This document shows, piece by piece, positions 47,061-57,370 of a stretch of 64,000 nt of DNA. The stretch is from the NCBI GenBank assembly GCA_930367205.1, contig OV884013.1:121497827-121561826 (forward strand), read 5' to 3'. Numbering within the stretch: position 1 is the stretch's first letter; the number at the start of each line of letters is the position of its first letter. The translations under genes and the position numbers were made by a program. The DNA comes from Acanthosoma haemorrhoidale (lineage: Eukaryota > Arthropoda > Insecta > Hemiptera > Acanthosomatidae). The notes beneath the pieces were generated by a model that ran no database searches, was not told the origin of the DNA, and saw nothing but the letters and a program-made list of their open reading frames with translations.

Positions 47061-48200
47061 ATATGCTTGGAATTCAAAAAAGAACAACAAACTTAATAGA
47101 ATTGCAACGTTACACTATACAATCGATAAAAGATTAATTAATATCTTGTAAAATATTTAAATAAAATTAGATTCCCTAATGTCGGATAATATCAATAAAT
47201 AGCATAGTTGTATTTGCGTGAAGAAAGTGAGGAGCGTGGATGTATCATACCTTAGGTAAATAGATAAAAATATATTAGTGTTTTAGATGAGTTATATATC
47301 ACACATAACCAATTGGCTGAGTGGCCATAGGATTGAAATATAGCTGTGTTTCAAGTATATTTTTATGACAACTTGTTGACAATTGTTCATGATGGTTTTA
47401 ATTGTTATTTGATAGTTTTGGATTTTGATTATTTACTACCTATGTGCTGTATTTATGAATTTTAGGAATTTTTAATTTTAGTAGGATAGTAGTAATAGTC
47501 AATAGACATTAATTTCAAACTAAATACAGTTGAGCGCTGTTAGTGAAATATAATTTATATTTTACTTAATGACTGTGGCCATGGTTACGTACAATAATAG
47601 AGTATAGTTTTTCTACATATGCGCAGTTGAAAGTTTTTTATCATTTGACTTTTTATTTTATTGCAGAGGTAACTGAAGATGACCTAGAGCTGTCGAAAGC
47701 TCTATTTCAATAAAGCTCTATATATATATAAAATGAAAATCCTTTGATATATAGTAGATCTCTAAAGGGTTGAGGGGTGGGGACTAATGCTCTAATCCTT
47801 AAGGGCTTGGGCGTTGACCATCAAAGAGCACCGGGTCGAGCTGACCCTGAGGGCTATCTGACCTTCTCTTCAGAGCTATAGTCGCCTATTGCCATTTCGG
47901 AACCATGGCACTTCGTCGTCCTCTATGGTTATTGGCGATTCTATTCAAATCTACTGTTTCGTAACAGTTGCCCTACGAGCTAATTATCCTCCGCTTCCTA
48001 GTCTGACCTGAGCCTCTGAATTGTTGCCCTTGTTGACAATTAATTGTGTTATTTACGATTGACAGTTTTTGTTTTCACTGTTGTGTCAACCTCTCTTAAT
48101 TACGAATAATTAGAAGTTATCCTCTTCTCGGTCCAGAAAATATCTACCTACGTTTCCATATTTTTATAATAAAAACCTTAAGCATTAAGAGAGGGGGAAG
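47061..48200. other. No recognisable gene
   Basis: AT-rich to about 47750, then GC-richer to 48010. The stretch 47760-47880 has a faint tRNA/SINE look that I could not fold well. Nothing firm. Confidence 0.35.
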
Positions 48201-48287
48201 CTAGTGTACGAAATAGCCACAGGTGGGAGGACCCCCCCACCACCGCTGGCCTGCCTATATAAGTAGCCCGATTAGGGGCATTCGCTA

Positions 48288-48540
48288 ATAATTGGTACGA
48301 TCAATGTAATATGTCCCATCTTGTATACCGAAGGTGAGGCCCTTCACCTAGTCCTGAATATTGTTTATTGACTTTTCAACTTCAAAAAGGAATTGTATTT
48401 GTATATCTCACCTACTTCAAATGCATCTGCGTATGCAGCATGAGAAGACAATTGTAAAATCTTGTTCATTGAATTTTGTTCATCTGTTTGTAAAAATGTT
48501 TAAAATAAAAAAGGGTTTTGAAAAAAAAAAAAAAAAAAAA
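48288..48540 (+). mobile_element. J1 retroelement tail with perfect target duplication
   Basis: A 253-bp insertion consisting of the J1 3' UTR: AAGGTGAGGCCCTTCACCTA, then TTCAAATGCATCTGCGTATG, then an AAAATAAAAAAGG signal and 22 A. It is flanked on both sides by GCATTCGCTA (48278-48287 and 48541-48550). The first 30 bases after the left duplication have no match to J1 and could be part of the coding end or filler. Confidence 0.9.
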
Positions 48541-48579
48541 GCATTCGCTAGAATCTTGGAACTCGGCACCTGGAACATT

Positions 48580-48580
<1 letters not shown>

Positions 48581-48650
<70 letters not shown>
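48581..48650. repeat. (CT)35 microsatellite
   Basis: Seventy bases of pure CT repeat without interruption. It lies inside repeat M. Copy A has only a short purine/pyrimidine tract at the same place, so the expansion is specific to this copy. Open frames made of Leu-Ser or Arg-Glu repeats here are artefacts. Confidence 0.98.
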
Positions 48651-48653
<3 letters not shown>

Positions 48654-49070
48654 CTGGCGCTTGCTGCTCTACTCAAACCATGGCCATCTTATTCAACTAC
48701 CTCTGCATCTCTCTTTCCTAACCTCGCTATGTTTTAGTCCGGCCCTGTCAGACCCCATATCTTCCTAGTGGGAATCTCTGCCTTCGTCCCGCTAGCAGCT
48801 CCTTGGGAGAGACCTCTCCCTCGCGGACGACGGTTGCCGTGGCCCTCCAAACTTTACCTAGTACTATCTCCCATGACGATCCAGTCTGCCTCTCTCCGGT
48901 TCACACTCGCCTTTGGGATCCGGACGGTTTTCGCCTACCCTCAGACACCGAGTGTGAATTCGTGGTCATTCCAAGACCACCTAAACTACCTATAATACCT
49001 ACCCTGCCCTATTCTCCCGAGCATAGTTCTTTGTCGGGGCACACCTTCTAAGATCTTATGGAGTCAGATT

Positions 49071-49889
49071 AATACGAATAATGCTGCTCACCGACTAGAC
49101 TGCCAGAGAAGGTCAAAGACTATAGGTCCACCCATTTTACCTCTTTCTACCTAGCCCGCGGTGGATGTCCTCTCCCCCCTTGAGGATACACATCTCACCC
49201 GACATTCACTTTAATATGTTCACCTTTTTAATAGATTTAATACGCGAGTTGATTATTGTTTTTACTGAGTAAATAAATCATGATCCTATGTTTTGGAGGA
49301 AATCAATGAGATTTGTGTCGATTGCAGAATCCTTTCTTACCGACAATGACGCTCTTAATGATAAATGGTTTGAACTGTTGCCAAGAGTGTGAAAATAAAA
49401 CTCCTGTAATAAAAGACAGAAATAGTGCTAGAAATGAACGCTATAAAACGGCTCAGATTAAACATAAAATCTTAATTGCGCACGTTAAATATTATTATTC
49501 CGTTGACCCCTACACTTCGCAGCCACATGGGGAAACGCGTGTATTGGCGGCTGGCGCCCGCGTAATGACTTTTACTACCCAACCATTAAGTGGGTATAAT
49601 TACGTAAATTATATCGCCTTGAGAACGCTGTCTATAGACAACCCTCACCTCTGAAGTCCGAGTCTATTTCTGTACTTCAGTTGACGTCACCCCTTTCTCT
49701 CATTTTTATTGTCTAACTTTCTTTATTTGTCACTCCTCATTATCTATTTCCAAGTGTTCCTTTAGGACCAGCTTTCTAATCCTCCACTTCTACCAGGATT
49801 AGCTTTATAAACAAAAGCGGTATCTATTAAGGACACACGCCGCTGTCAGCTTCGGTGAGCAGTGGTTTTTTTATTGTATTCAGATACAA
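49071..49889. other. No recognised gene
   Basis: An open frame of 113 codons (49313-49654, plus) has no domain I recognise and starts in AT-rich DNA. The rest is mixed composition. Confidence 0.35.
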
Positions 49890-50199
49890 AAACTTTATTA
49901 TGATAAAATTACAATCTGCCTCATTGGGCAATAAGTAATTGAGATAAATGTTCTCGTTCATACCAATTTACAATTTCATTCATACAATATATACAAACAG
50001 CCCAGAGGCCCCCCCAAGTCCATATGGTTGTCTCCTCCCTCGTGTGCGAAGGAGGATGTGGAGTCTTGGGAAGTCCCCCACGCTCCTACGTCAGCCGCGA
50101 CACTGGATAAGAGCCAGTGAAGGCTGACCAAGAGCGTGAGAGCCACAGACGCTCAGGACATGATTAGAGAAACTGACCATTGCCAGGAGTCCCACTGTA
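49890..50199 (-). mobile_element. Family K 3' UTR fragment
   Basis: Minus-strand K tail of 310 bp, from AACTTTATTATGATAAAATT (3' end) to TTGCCAGGAGTCCCACTGTA. It is truncated within the 3' UTR, so no ORF2 is present. Confidence 0.85.
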
Positions 50200-50757
50200 G
50201 TTTTTAAGCCAAAAAGAAGAACAAAACACAAATTATTTGTAACAATTTCAAGTTTATTATCACCTTCGAGTAAAGTTTATTCCATCAACCCACGAAATGT
50301 TATAATAACATGAATTAAGAAATGAGTCCAATATTTTTTGGGATATCGGCTTGGATTGAAGATTTTCTTCAATATATTATGATGAAGATGAACCAAATAT
50401 GAATTCTCTAATACTACCAAGATTGTAAACATGTAGTGGTGTATTTCTATTTGAAGTATCAGGTAGAAGTATGTTTTTTTCTTTTTCACACCTTCGCCCA
50501 GCCTACGTGCTTCTTCTACCTGGCATGTGGACCTGGTGTGCCACTGGCCGGCTTTTGAGGGGGGGGGAGGCGGGAGTCCGGTTAAGTGCTCTTTGATTCT
50601 ACTATACTACGTATTTTTTTACCCACATAAAAACCAAAATTTATTCATCTTACTTCCATACAATATCCATCCTACTCTAGGATCTGATACAGAGGTGAAT
50701 ATTATTTCAAAACGTTGTTATCCGTATAATAAATTTCATGAAAATGTTCAAATATTC
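50200..50757. other. No recognisable feature
   Basis: AT-rich, with a run of ten G at about 50559-50568. Nothing supported. Confidence 0.35.
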
Positions 50758-51098
50758 TATCTTTAACTCAGATTTCACATAACAATTTTATCTTTAACTC
50801 AGATTTCACAGAACATTTGTATCTTTACCTCAGATTTCACAGAACAATTCTATCTTTAACTCAGATTTCACAGAACAATTCTATCTTTAACTCAGATTTC
50901 ACATAACAATTTTATCTTTAACTCAGATTTCACAGAACAATTCTATCTTTAACTCAGATTTCACAGAACAATTCTATCTTTAACTCAGATTTCACAGAAC
51001 AATTCTATCTTTAACTCAGATTTCACAGAACAATTCTATCTTTAACTCAGATTTCACAGAACAATTCTATCTTTAACTCAGATTTCACAGAACAATTC
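50758..51098. repeat. 31-bp minisatellite, eleven units
   Basis: Eleven contiguous units of exactly 31 bp (TATCTTTAACTCAGATTTCA plus eleven bases). Units 1 and 5 carry CATAACAATTT at the end and the others mostly CAGAACAATTC. Units 2 and 3 have private changes (CATTTG, TTACCTCAG). The last six are identical, which points to recent expansion at the right side. There are no spacers, so it is not a CRISPR-like array. Confidence 0.98.
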
Positions 51099-51383
51099 TG
51101 TAAACATTCCTTTAAATACGGTATTTCTCCCGGAGGTACCAACCAAAAAATTGTAGTGGGGCGGATGATGGACCTGCTGAACTCCTCCAATTTTTTTTTT
51201 TATTAAATGTATACCACTGGAGAAATAACTTGGAACTGGATCTACGAATTACATCATTATAAGAAGAATCGAAATGATTCTGTAATCGAAATTTCAATTG
51301 CTCTATCGCTTCCAAAGTTTATATTTTTATTCCTTATCTTCTCATTAATTATAATTTATTGTTTAGTAGTTTAGTCATGTTTA
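51099..51383. other. Spacer between minisatellite and Merlin element
   Basis: AT-rich, with a T run at 51190-51200. No feature. Confidence 0.35.
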
Positions 51384-52388
51384 GGGTATTTTTGGGAATA
51401 GGGACCCCTGATTGTTTTTAACCATTTCTCTAGTCTATTATATGTAAATGAAAGGTTCGGGGAAAGTGTTTAGTAAAAGATGTTTTAGAGTTTGAACATA
51501 TTTATTATGTTGGCCAAAAATTCACAATGTCATTTATTAATTGATGGAACAAATTATTTCAATTCATTATTCAACACAAATATGAGTCCATCAAACTTCT
51601 TCTTGTACCATGTTCTTTTTTGTTACTTGCCTTTGCTTGTGCACATAACGATTCAATTCGTTGTCTATGACTACCTGTGGTGGGATCTACGAAATTTTGT
51701 GAATGATTGACAGTACAATGCTGGAAATTAATTCCTGGTATGTTAATAATGCGGGTGTAGGATGCCCACATGTCAGATATAATGGTTGTACCGGGGTGAA
51801 TACATTCTGATATTGTTTTCAGTAATGTATCCGATGTACGGTCTGGCACACAGTACATGAAGCATTGCTTATCTCCCCGACAAACACCTCCGAAGACCCA
51901 TTGATTAGGATTAATTCTACCAACGTGATTTTTGCGCCGAGAAAAACTCGATTCGTCTATCTCAACTGTTTTCCCTGGCCTTCCGATCTTTCTGAATTTG
52001 TTTAATAAATGATCTGCGCAAACTTCTCGAAACGTATTTTTCCAATATGTAATAGTATCGGTTGCTAATCCTAGTTCCTCTTCGCCTAGATAAAGTTTCA
52101 TTTGATGGTCATTAGAACACATTTTTTCTCTATGCAATACCCTCTTAGATTGAAGAAACAAAATCGCCTTTTTCTTCGAATCTACTTGAGCAGCTAAATC
52201 AAATAACGGCATGATGTTTCCCTTCAGGATGACAAAACTAAACTGAAATATTATCAGGTAGCACGGTTCACTAAGACGGGTCAAAGTCAACATAAATATG
52301 GATATAAACATAATAGGAAAGGTCAAAGGTGGCCAAATAACCAAAACAATGCTAGGTATCAGTGGGGTCCCTATTCCCAAAAATACCC
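51384..52388 (-). mobile_element. Merlin DNA transposon with perfect inverted repeats
   Basis: A 1005-bp element bounded by identical 25-bp terminal inverted repeats (51384-51408 and 52364-52388). Read inward they start GGGTATTTTTGGGAATAGGG. Merlin elements are the eukaryotic relatives of the bacterial IS1016/IS1595 group and normally make 8 to 9 bp target duplications. The flanks CATGTTTA (left) and CATTTAAT (right) are similar but not identical, so no clean duplication is visible. The perfect repeats and the open transposase frame suggest this is one of the youngest insertions here. Confidence 0.9.
51571..52212 (-). CDS. Merlin transposase, IS1595-like DDE domain, partial
   Basis: Transposase expected to cut Merlin element ends and insert them elsewhere. 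The start chosen is the ATG at 52212, because the upstream in-frame extension lies partly in the inverted repeat and begins at a non-ATG codon. The 213-residue product opens with a family-like N-terminus (MPLFDLAAQVDSKKKAILFL) and half of a zinc ribbon (MCSNDHQMKL, residues 31-40). It then jumps to EELGLATDTITYW (45-57), so about 50 residues with the second Cys pair appear to be missing, in frame. The ISXO2-like catalytic domain follows: VEIDES (Asp86), IISDMWASY (Asp147) and RIESL (Glu187), plus the conserved NQWVFGG and NHSQNFVDP. The frame ends at YLC, short of the usual C-terminus, probably by frameshift. Activity is unlikely, but the catalytic core is intact. Confidence 0.88.
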   Translation of the reverse strand: MPLFDLAAQVDSKKKAILFLQSKRVLHREKMCSNDHQMKLYLGEEELGLATDTITYWKNTFREVCADHLLNKFRKIGRPGKTVEIDESSFSRRKNHVGRINPNQWVFGGVCRGDKQCFMYCVPDRTSDTLLKTISECIHPGTTIISDMWASYTRIINIPGINFQHCTVNHSQNFVDPTTGSHRQRIESLCAQAKASNKKEHGTRRSLMDSYLC

Positions 52389-54603
52389 CATTTAATTGGA
52401 AAATTTAGGTTGATGAGGAAAATGCTAGTAGACAAATGTAGATAGACTAAAATGTTCATTTACGTACTAATAATAAACACAGCTGTTTTTTGTTTTTTTT
52501 AATGATTTTAATTCCTTATTAGTATAATGTTGTTTAATGACATTTTAATTTGTTTACGCGTAAATAACAGCACTCTTTAAAATGTGCAGATTCCATTTTA
52601 TATTTCCAGAGGGATATACATTGAATAATGGTGCTATGGTATTCTCTCCGATGGATTTAATAAAACATATATGATGGTTCTTTCCTTCGCTTGAATATTT
52701 ATAAATATTTATTATGGAGGATCCAGCACTATTCCATTCCACCTTGTCGCTCCGAAAATTAAATTATCATATAAACGGAGCTATTTCACGGACCAGTTGG
52801 CATATCTAAATGCATCATGATCAAGTGAGCGTGCTTCACCCGCTCTCTAAACGGGTTGACTGCCGGCTATGTTGTGCGTGTTAGATCGAGCGTGGAGTCC
52901 CCGAGTATGTGAGGGGGCTAGTGCCGAAGCAGGTCATTATTGAAGAAAACGATACTTACAAACCAGCGCACAATTATTCTCTGATTATTGTTAAAACTCT
53001 TGCACAATTAAAAGGGATAGTACAATTTAGATTTAATTGTCTCACCCGAAGGGTGAGTCTGTATTTTCTAACAGGTACAATCAGGCAAATCCCCTACGGA
53101 TGCGACGATCTGTCATTCTACGTTAGTGGGCGTAAAAATAATCAAAATTATTTAAATTATGTCCAGTCACTTTGGTTACTTTATTGAATATTTGACTTCT
53201 TTCTAAAGTTTAAGCTAATAGGCTTATTTAAACATTTGACCTTTTGATTTGTTTCTTACTTTTAAAGAGGGTAACGCAAAAATAAATTTGAACATATTGA
53301 TGGAATTAACCAGCCAACATTATAATGACAATTTTTGCTGGAACGATATTTTCCTGCCAATATAGATATCGATTTGTTTTTGTTTGAACAGATAAAATTA
53401 AGTATTTCTTATTAAAATTACTATTTTTAAAGTATTTTAAAAATTTACAAGTGTGTATTCGAGCTATCAATTTTCAAGTGTCTGTCTAATCTAAGCCTAT
53501 TGTCGTCGAAAAATATAAGAAAAACTCCTTGTGCAGAGGCAAACACTCACAAGATTTAGATAAAGGTGGATATCCCAATCTGCACTGGATTATGTTCACC
53601 AATGTTCTGAATAAAAAATTATTATTATTTTTTTTTTTTTGACATATATTTAATTACAATATTCAGATACTAAATAAAATTTCACCTGGTGCTTCTATAT
53701 AGATTTGTTACATTTTAAACAGAATATAGCTAAACATCTGACTAATTTCAATTAAATTTAAGAAAAATATTTACATATAATTCAATAATTACAATAACGA
53801 GATTTATAACGAAACAAGTATGTCAAAGGCCAGTGAAAAAGAGATTTTTAATAGTCTTGTTGTAAAAATGATGGGAGCTCATTAAAGCACGTGCGCTGTC
53901 TTTTTATCTTTTAAATTTCCAGAAAAAAATAATAACCCATTTTAGGCTTGATTGTAAAATTCCGGTATTTATTTTTATCCGTACAACACCGATCCAAGTC
54001 ATTGAACCAAAAAAAACATTGAAATAATTACAAATTAATACTTTTTATTTTTCCCAATTCATTTGAAAACAGAAATGGGGGAAATAATTTAAACGATATA
54101 GACCATTCAATACTACAAGCTCGAAATGAAAAGTTTTTACTCAAAAGCAAGACCCGGTCTCCGTCCATTGATGTACAACTAATAAATCAAATGGTCGTTG
54201 CGTCCATTGAAGAATAGATCATTGATAAGTACCTATGCTACTAATGGATTGGACTGATGGCTGTCATCGTGATGCTTGGAATGCTATCCGATCCCGGCGA
54301 TTGTTGATAGGGCGGTAGTCACTGATCACCTGGTGATGTCCGAAGCATTGCCGACGAAAGCACTTGTGTCACGTTAATATATATGGCACCTGGAAGTTAG
54401 GACAGTCATCTCTTCAACGTCTTCTGATGATGATTCATAGGTCACGAGGAATTCTCGTGTTGTTTCTTTGCCGTTCTGCTGTGACTGAGAACGGTTTGAG
54501 GTCACTCGTGACCTTAGTGTATTCAATCCGTTTACGAAATCTCCGCTTGAAAATGTATACCTGATTCTCTTTATGACTAATTAAAAAAAAAAAATTGTTA
54601 TAG
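52389..54603. other. No recognisable gene
   Basis: AT-rich. The open frame at 52909-53187 (92 codons, starting in a GC-richer patch) shows no domain. A T run lies at 53629-53640. No repeat shared with the window was noticed. Confidence 0.4.
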
Positions 54604-55080
54604 CTCATCCACCGGAGACACATCATGTTTTTTGACTCGTTGCAGCACCTTACAAACCCAGTGTTTAACACTATGACCCCACAACTAATCCCGCATCGAT
54701 GGCAACAGTCTTTCGGCGAAAAATTAGGTTAAGAATGAGTATGTTAGTTAGTTTTAAGTTTGATCAAAAAGGTGAGCCCATCACCTTTATTAGAGTCAGT
54801 TCAGTCCTGTCACGTATAATGTGTATCATTATACTTGTTTATTCCATTATATAATTTTTATAAAATAACGCTCAACCCAAATATCCCTTTTTTTTCCCCT
54901 CGTCCTTAATCTTATAATTAGAGAGCTAAGAAAAAAAAAAATGAAATAAAATAAAATAACAAAACCTGTATATAATGTAGCGATGCTACAGGAAATACAA
55001 AAATAATTTAAATAGATTTACATGAGGATCTATAATTGTACATAATTATCTGTGAACTTAAAGGGGCTATGAAAAAAAAA
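54604..55080 (+). mobile_element. J3 retrotransposon end, with a small nested insert
   Basis: Plus-strand J3 copy, truncated in the last part of ORF2 (HRRHIMFFDSLQHLTNPVFN, then RWQQSFGEKLG and a stop near 54730). The 3' UTR runs from GGTGAGCCCATCACCTTTAT to CTTAAAGGGGCTATGAAAAA. It is interrupted at 54870-54950 by an 81-bp insertion described separately. Confidence 0.88.
54870..54950 (+). mobile_element. 81-bp A-tailed insert with 10-bp target duplication
   Basis: An insertion into the J3 3' UTR flanked by ATAAAATAAC on both sides (54860-54869 and 54951-54960). Its right end is A-rich (AAAAAAAAAAATG plus AAATAAA). The empty site exists in the other J3 copies (for example TATAAAATAACAAAACCTG near 46910). 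A short body with an A-rich tail and a target duplication suggests a reverse-transcribed RNA fragment inserted by a non-LTR enzyme. The source RNA is unknown. Confidence 0.8.
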
Positions 55081-55117
55081 CTAGGTTATGTAAATTCTAT
55101 TTACTAATAATGGTGAT

Positions 55118-55250
55118 CTGTATTGTACAATAGTATAATGATGTGCATTATACATTAATGGACTGAATTTATTAAAAGTGATGGAGCTCACCTTATTTAT
55201 CATAGCTTAAAGCTTCATAGTTCATATTTTATCATAACTTACGTCTAACA
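55118..55250 (-). mobile_element. J4 retroelement 3' fragment
   Basis: Minus-strand fragment with TGTACAATAGTATAATGATG, CATTATACATTAATGGACTG and AGTGATGGAGCTCACCTTAT, matching the J4 copies at 56.8-56.9 and 58.7-58.8 kb. Short and diverged. Confidence 0.65.
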
Positions 55251-55261
55251 ATAAAAACTTA

Positions 55262-55385
55262 AATTTCCCCGGGCAGTATGTAATGTATCGACGCTACAGG
55301 AAATACAAAAATAATTTGTAAATAGATTCGCCTGAGGATCTATAATTGTATATAATTATCTGTAAATTTAAAGGGGCTATGAAGG
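55262..55385 (+). mobile_element. J3 3' UTR fragment
   Basis: Plus-strand piece with GACGCTACAGGAAATACAAA, GATTCGCCTGAGGATCTATA and TTAAAGGGGCTATGAA. It is nearly identical to the equivalent segment at 57.26-57.35 kb, so these two copies are younger than the others. Confidence 0.85.
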
Positions 55386-56630
55386 GGTGGGGGCATGTAG
55401 AACCACTAAAATACTGATACAACTACTAAGAAGGGTTTATTAAATTAGCATGGTCCTGCAGCTGAATAATCTGGACTATTCTTCTAAATTGAATAGTCAA
55501 AGAACGCGATTATGTACTACAAAGACTAGAAACGTAGCTCCAAGCTTCAAATCCTGACAGAAACAAACACCCGAAAACGTTGTATGATTTTATTTTTAGT
55601 TTAAAATGAAATTCACCTGGAAGGATGAGTTATTATAACCGTGTACATTGACCGAGTGTTCACATCGATATGGATATGTAACCATGGTTCACTGTCATTC
55701 ACAGGACAGGCGTCTTTACGCCTGAAGCAGCCGATTTAGAAGTAGCTAATTGATGCTAAAGCAGAGAAGAATGGTTTCATTTTTAATAAACATATCTGTC
55801 TTAAAAGTCGTTGAGTGTTATTGTTCCAACTGCTTACTTATCAAGTGCTTAAAGCCCCTACCGAGTCTGGGCTTCTTCCAAAAGCACCCGCCAATTGGCA
55901 CGGTCTCGTGGCGCAGCCCTCCAGTCCCTGGTGCCCATCAGTATCCTCGATCCGCAATCATTTTAGCGAAGACACATTTCCTTTGAAGAGCTCACTCTTG
56001 AAATACTTCGACTCTCAGGAAAGAAACATCCACCAGTCCATCCTTAGCTCATCAGACACACTTGGCCTAAAAGATTACTTCACCTCGTTGTAAGTACAGT
56101 CGTGAATCGGTTTTCATTGGAACTTCCCAAGTTTCCTATTTCTCCAATCTACTATTTTCCTAGTCTCTTTCCTAAAAATTAATTTTTCAGGCCTTCCTCC
56201 CTTTAAGTTGTTCCCTAACTAACCCTCATAACCTGATACGAAATGGGAAAAGCGTAGACCCGTGAAAAGGAAATGAAGAATTCTCTCACCCTCTTCGCAG
56301 TTCATTGTGGAAAGAAGCTGCTATCAAATTCGAATTCCCTCCATCCAATTCCCCTTGGCCTACAATATTTTCAGAGTCAACAACCCCTTAACAATATTGC
56401 CTCAGACAGTTTTCATTGGTGTTTTTCCTCTCCTGCCTGGAGCGGTGGTCGTCTTCACGACCGACTGGCTCCACTTCTTCTTCCCTCGGGGTAACCGACT
56501 CATAAAATATTCTATCCCGAGGGATATTCAGGCCCGAAGGAAGGGGTCCTTGAGTCCTTGTTAGGCTAATCAGGTCCTTTATCCACCCTTCGTTTGCCAG
56601 CATTGGTTAAACCAGACAGGGCCGTCTTTC
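55386..56630. other. No recognised gene
   Basis: GC-richer, CT-rich stretches at 55850-56090 and 56400-56600 have overlapping open frames of 70 to 90 codons, but none has a domain. These could be host DNA or an unidentified repeat. Confidence 0.35.
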
Positions 56631-57125
56631 TGATCCAGAACTATGTAGCTCGTTCCCAGGCGATAAAACATTAAAAACTCTTACTATTCTTTCTTTTTTT
56701 TTACAGAATTCAATATAGATTCTACAAATAAATCTATTTAAAAAAGGTCATTTTATATTACCTGTAGCTTGACTACATTTTATACAATTTCTGATTATCC
56801 TGCATTGTGCTTGTACAAAAATATAACTATGTACATTATACATTAATTTATTGAATATCATTAAAAGTGGTGGGGCTCATCTCTTTTATCATAGACGTAA
56901 AACTAACTTACATTTATAACAATGCAAAACGTAAACTAAATCTTAATCTAATTTTCCTCGACAGTCTGTAGCCATCGATGCGGGAAGGGTGGTGGGGTCA
57001 TAGTGTTAAACACTGGGTTTGTTAGGTGCTGCAACGAGTCATAAAACTTTGAACTCACCCACCAACCAAAAAGTCTGTCATACTATTCCTACTAAAATCA
57101 ACGTCTCGTTAAAACTATTGTTCTG
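56631..57125 (-). mobile_element. J4 retrotransposon end
   Basis: Minus-strand copy that includes the ORF2 end (ATCGATGCGGGAAGGGTGGT and GTGTTAAACACTGGGTTTGT, encoding NPVFNTM and LPHRW) and a 3' UTR different from J3. Its left edge, CTGATCCAGAACTATGTAGC plus GATAAAACATTAAAAACTC, is shared with the copy at 58.54 kb and may be the true J4 3' end. Confidence 0.8.
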
Positions 57126-57370
57126 ACGAGAACTTAGGTTATGTATCAAAAAGGTGAGCCCCATCTCCTTTATTAGTCAGTTCAGTCCAGTCACGTATAA
57201 AGTGTATCATTATACTTGTTTATTCTTTATATAATTTTTATAAAATAACATAGCCTGTATATAATGTAGTAACGCTACAGGAAATACAAAATAATTTGTA
57301 AATAGATTCGCCTGAGGATCTATTATTATCTGTAAATTTAAAGGGGCTATGGAAGAAAAACTAGGTTATG
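57126..57370 (+). mobile_element. J3 3' UTR
   Basis: Plus-strand J3 from AAGGTGAGCCCCATCTCCTT to TTAAAGGGGCTATGGAAGAA, followed by ACTAGGTTATGTA. The same eleven-base-plus tail follows the J3 copy ending at 55080, so this string may belong to the element end. It lies head to head with the J4 copy just before it. Confidence 0.85.

Larger units (their letters stand above)
48201..49070 (+). repeat. Repeat M copy B, split by a J1 tail
   Basis: Plus-strand M. The right part (about 48655-49070) matches the minus strand of 12310-12667 and 13447-13525, including CTCTGCATCTCTCTTTCCTA, CTTTGGGATCCGGACGGTTT and CATTCCAAGACCACCTAAAC. The left part carries a TATATAA box (48256-48262) about 20 bases before the insertion site, then the J1 tail, then GAATCTTGGAACTCGGCACC and a (CT)35 tract. 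The left part is not visible in copy A, so the left border is uncertain. A promoter-like TATA followed by a pyrimidine tract would suit an LTR or 5' UTR, but that is inference. Confidence 0.6.

Noticed and set aside
47760..47880. Faint tRNA/SINE-like stretch with CACCGGGTCGAGC
   Set aside because: The B-box match is poor and no cloverleaf could be drawn; there is no second copy in the window.
48361..48768. Open frames of 135, 67 and 62 codons around the CT tract
   Set aside because: They are mostly Leu-Ser or Arg-Glu repeats from (CT)35 and run through a retroelement tail.
49313..49654. 113-codon open frame as a possible host gene
   Set aside because: No recognised domain, no splice context and no repeat support. 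Kept only as a note in the region description.
50758..51098. Regular 31-bp array resembling a CRISPR array
   Set aside because: Units are contiguous with no unique spacers and no cas genes, and the setting is eukaryotic. It is a minisatellite.
52213..52380. Hydrophobic N-terminal extension of the Merlin frame (possible membrane segments)
   Set aside because: The extension begins at a non-ATG codon, overlaps the inverted repeat and precedes the family-like start MPLFDL, so it is probably untranslated.
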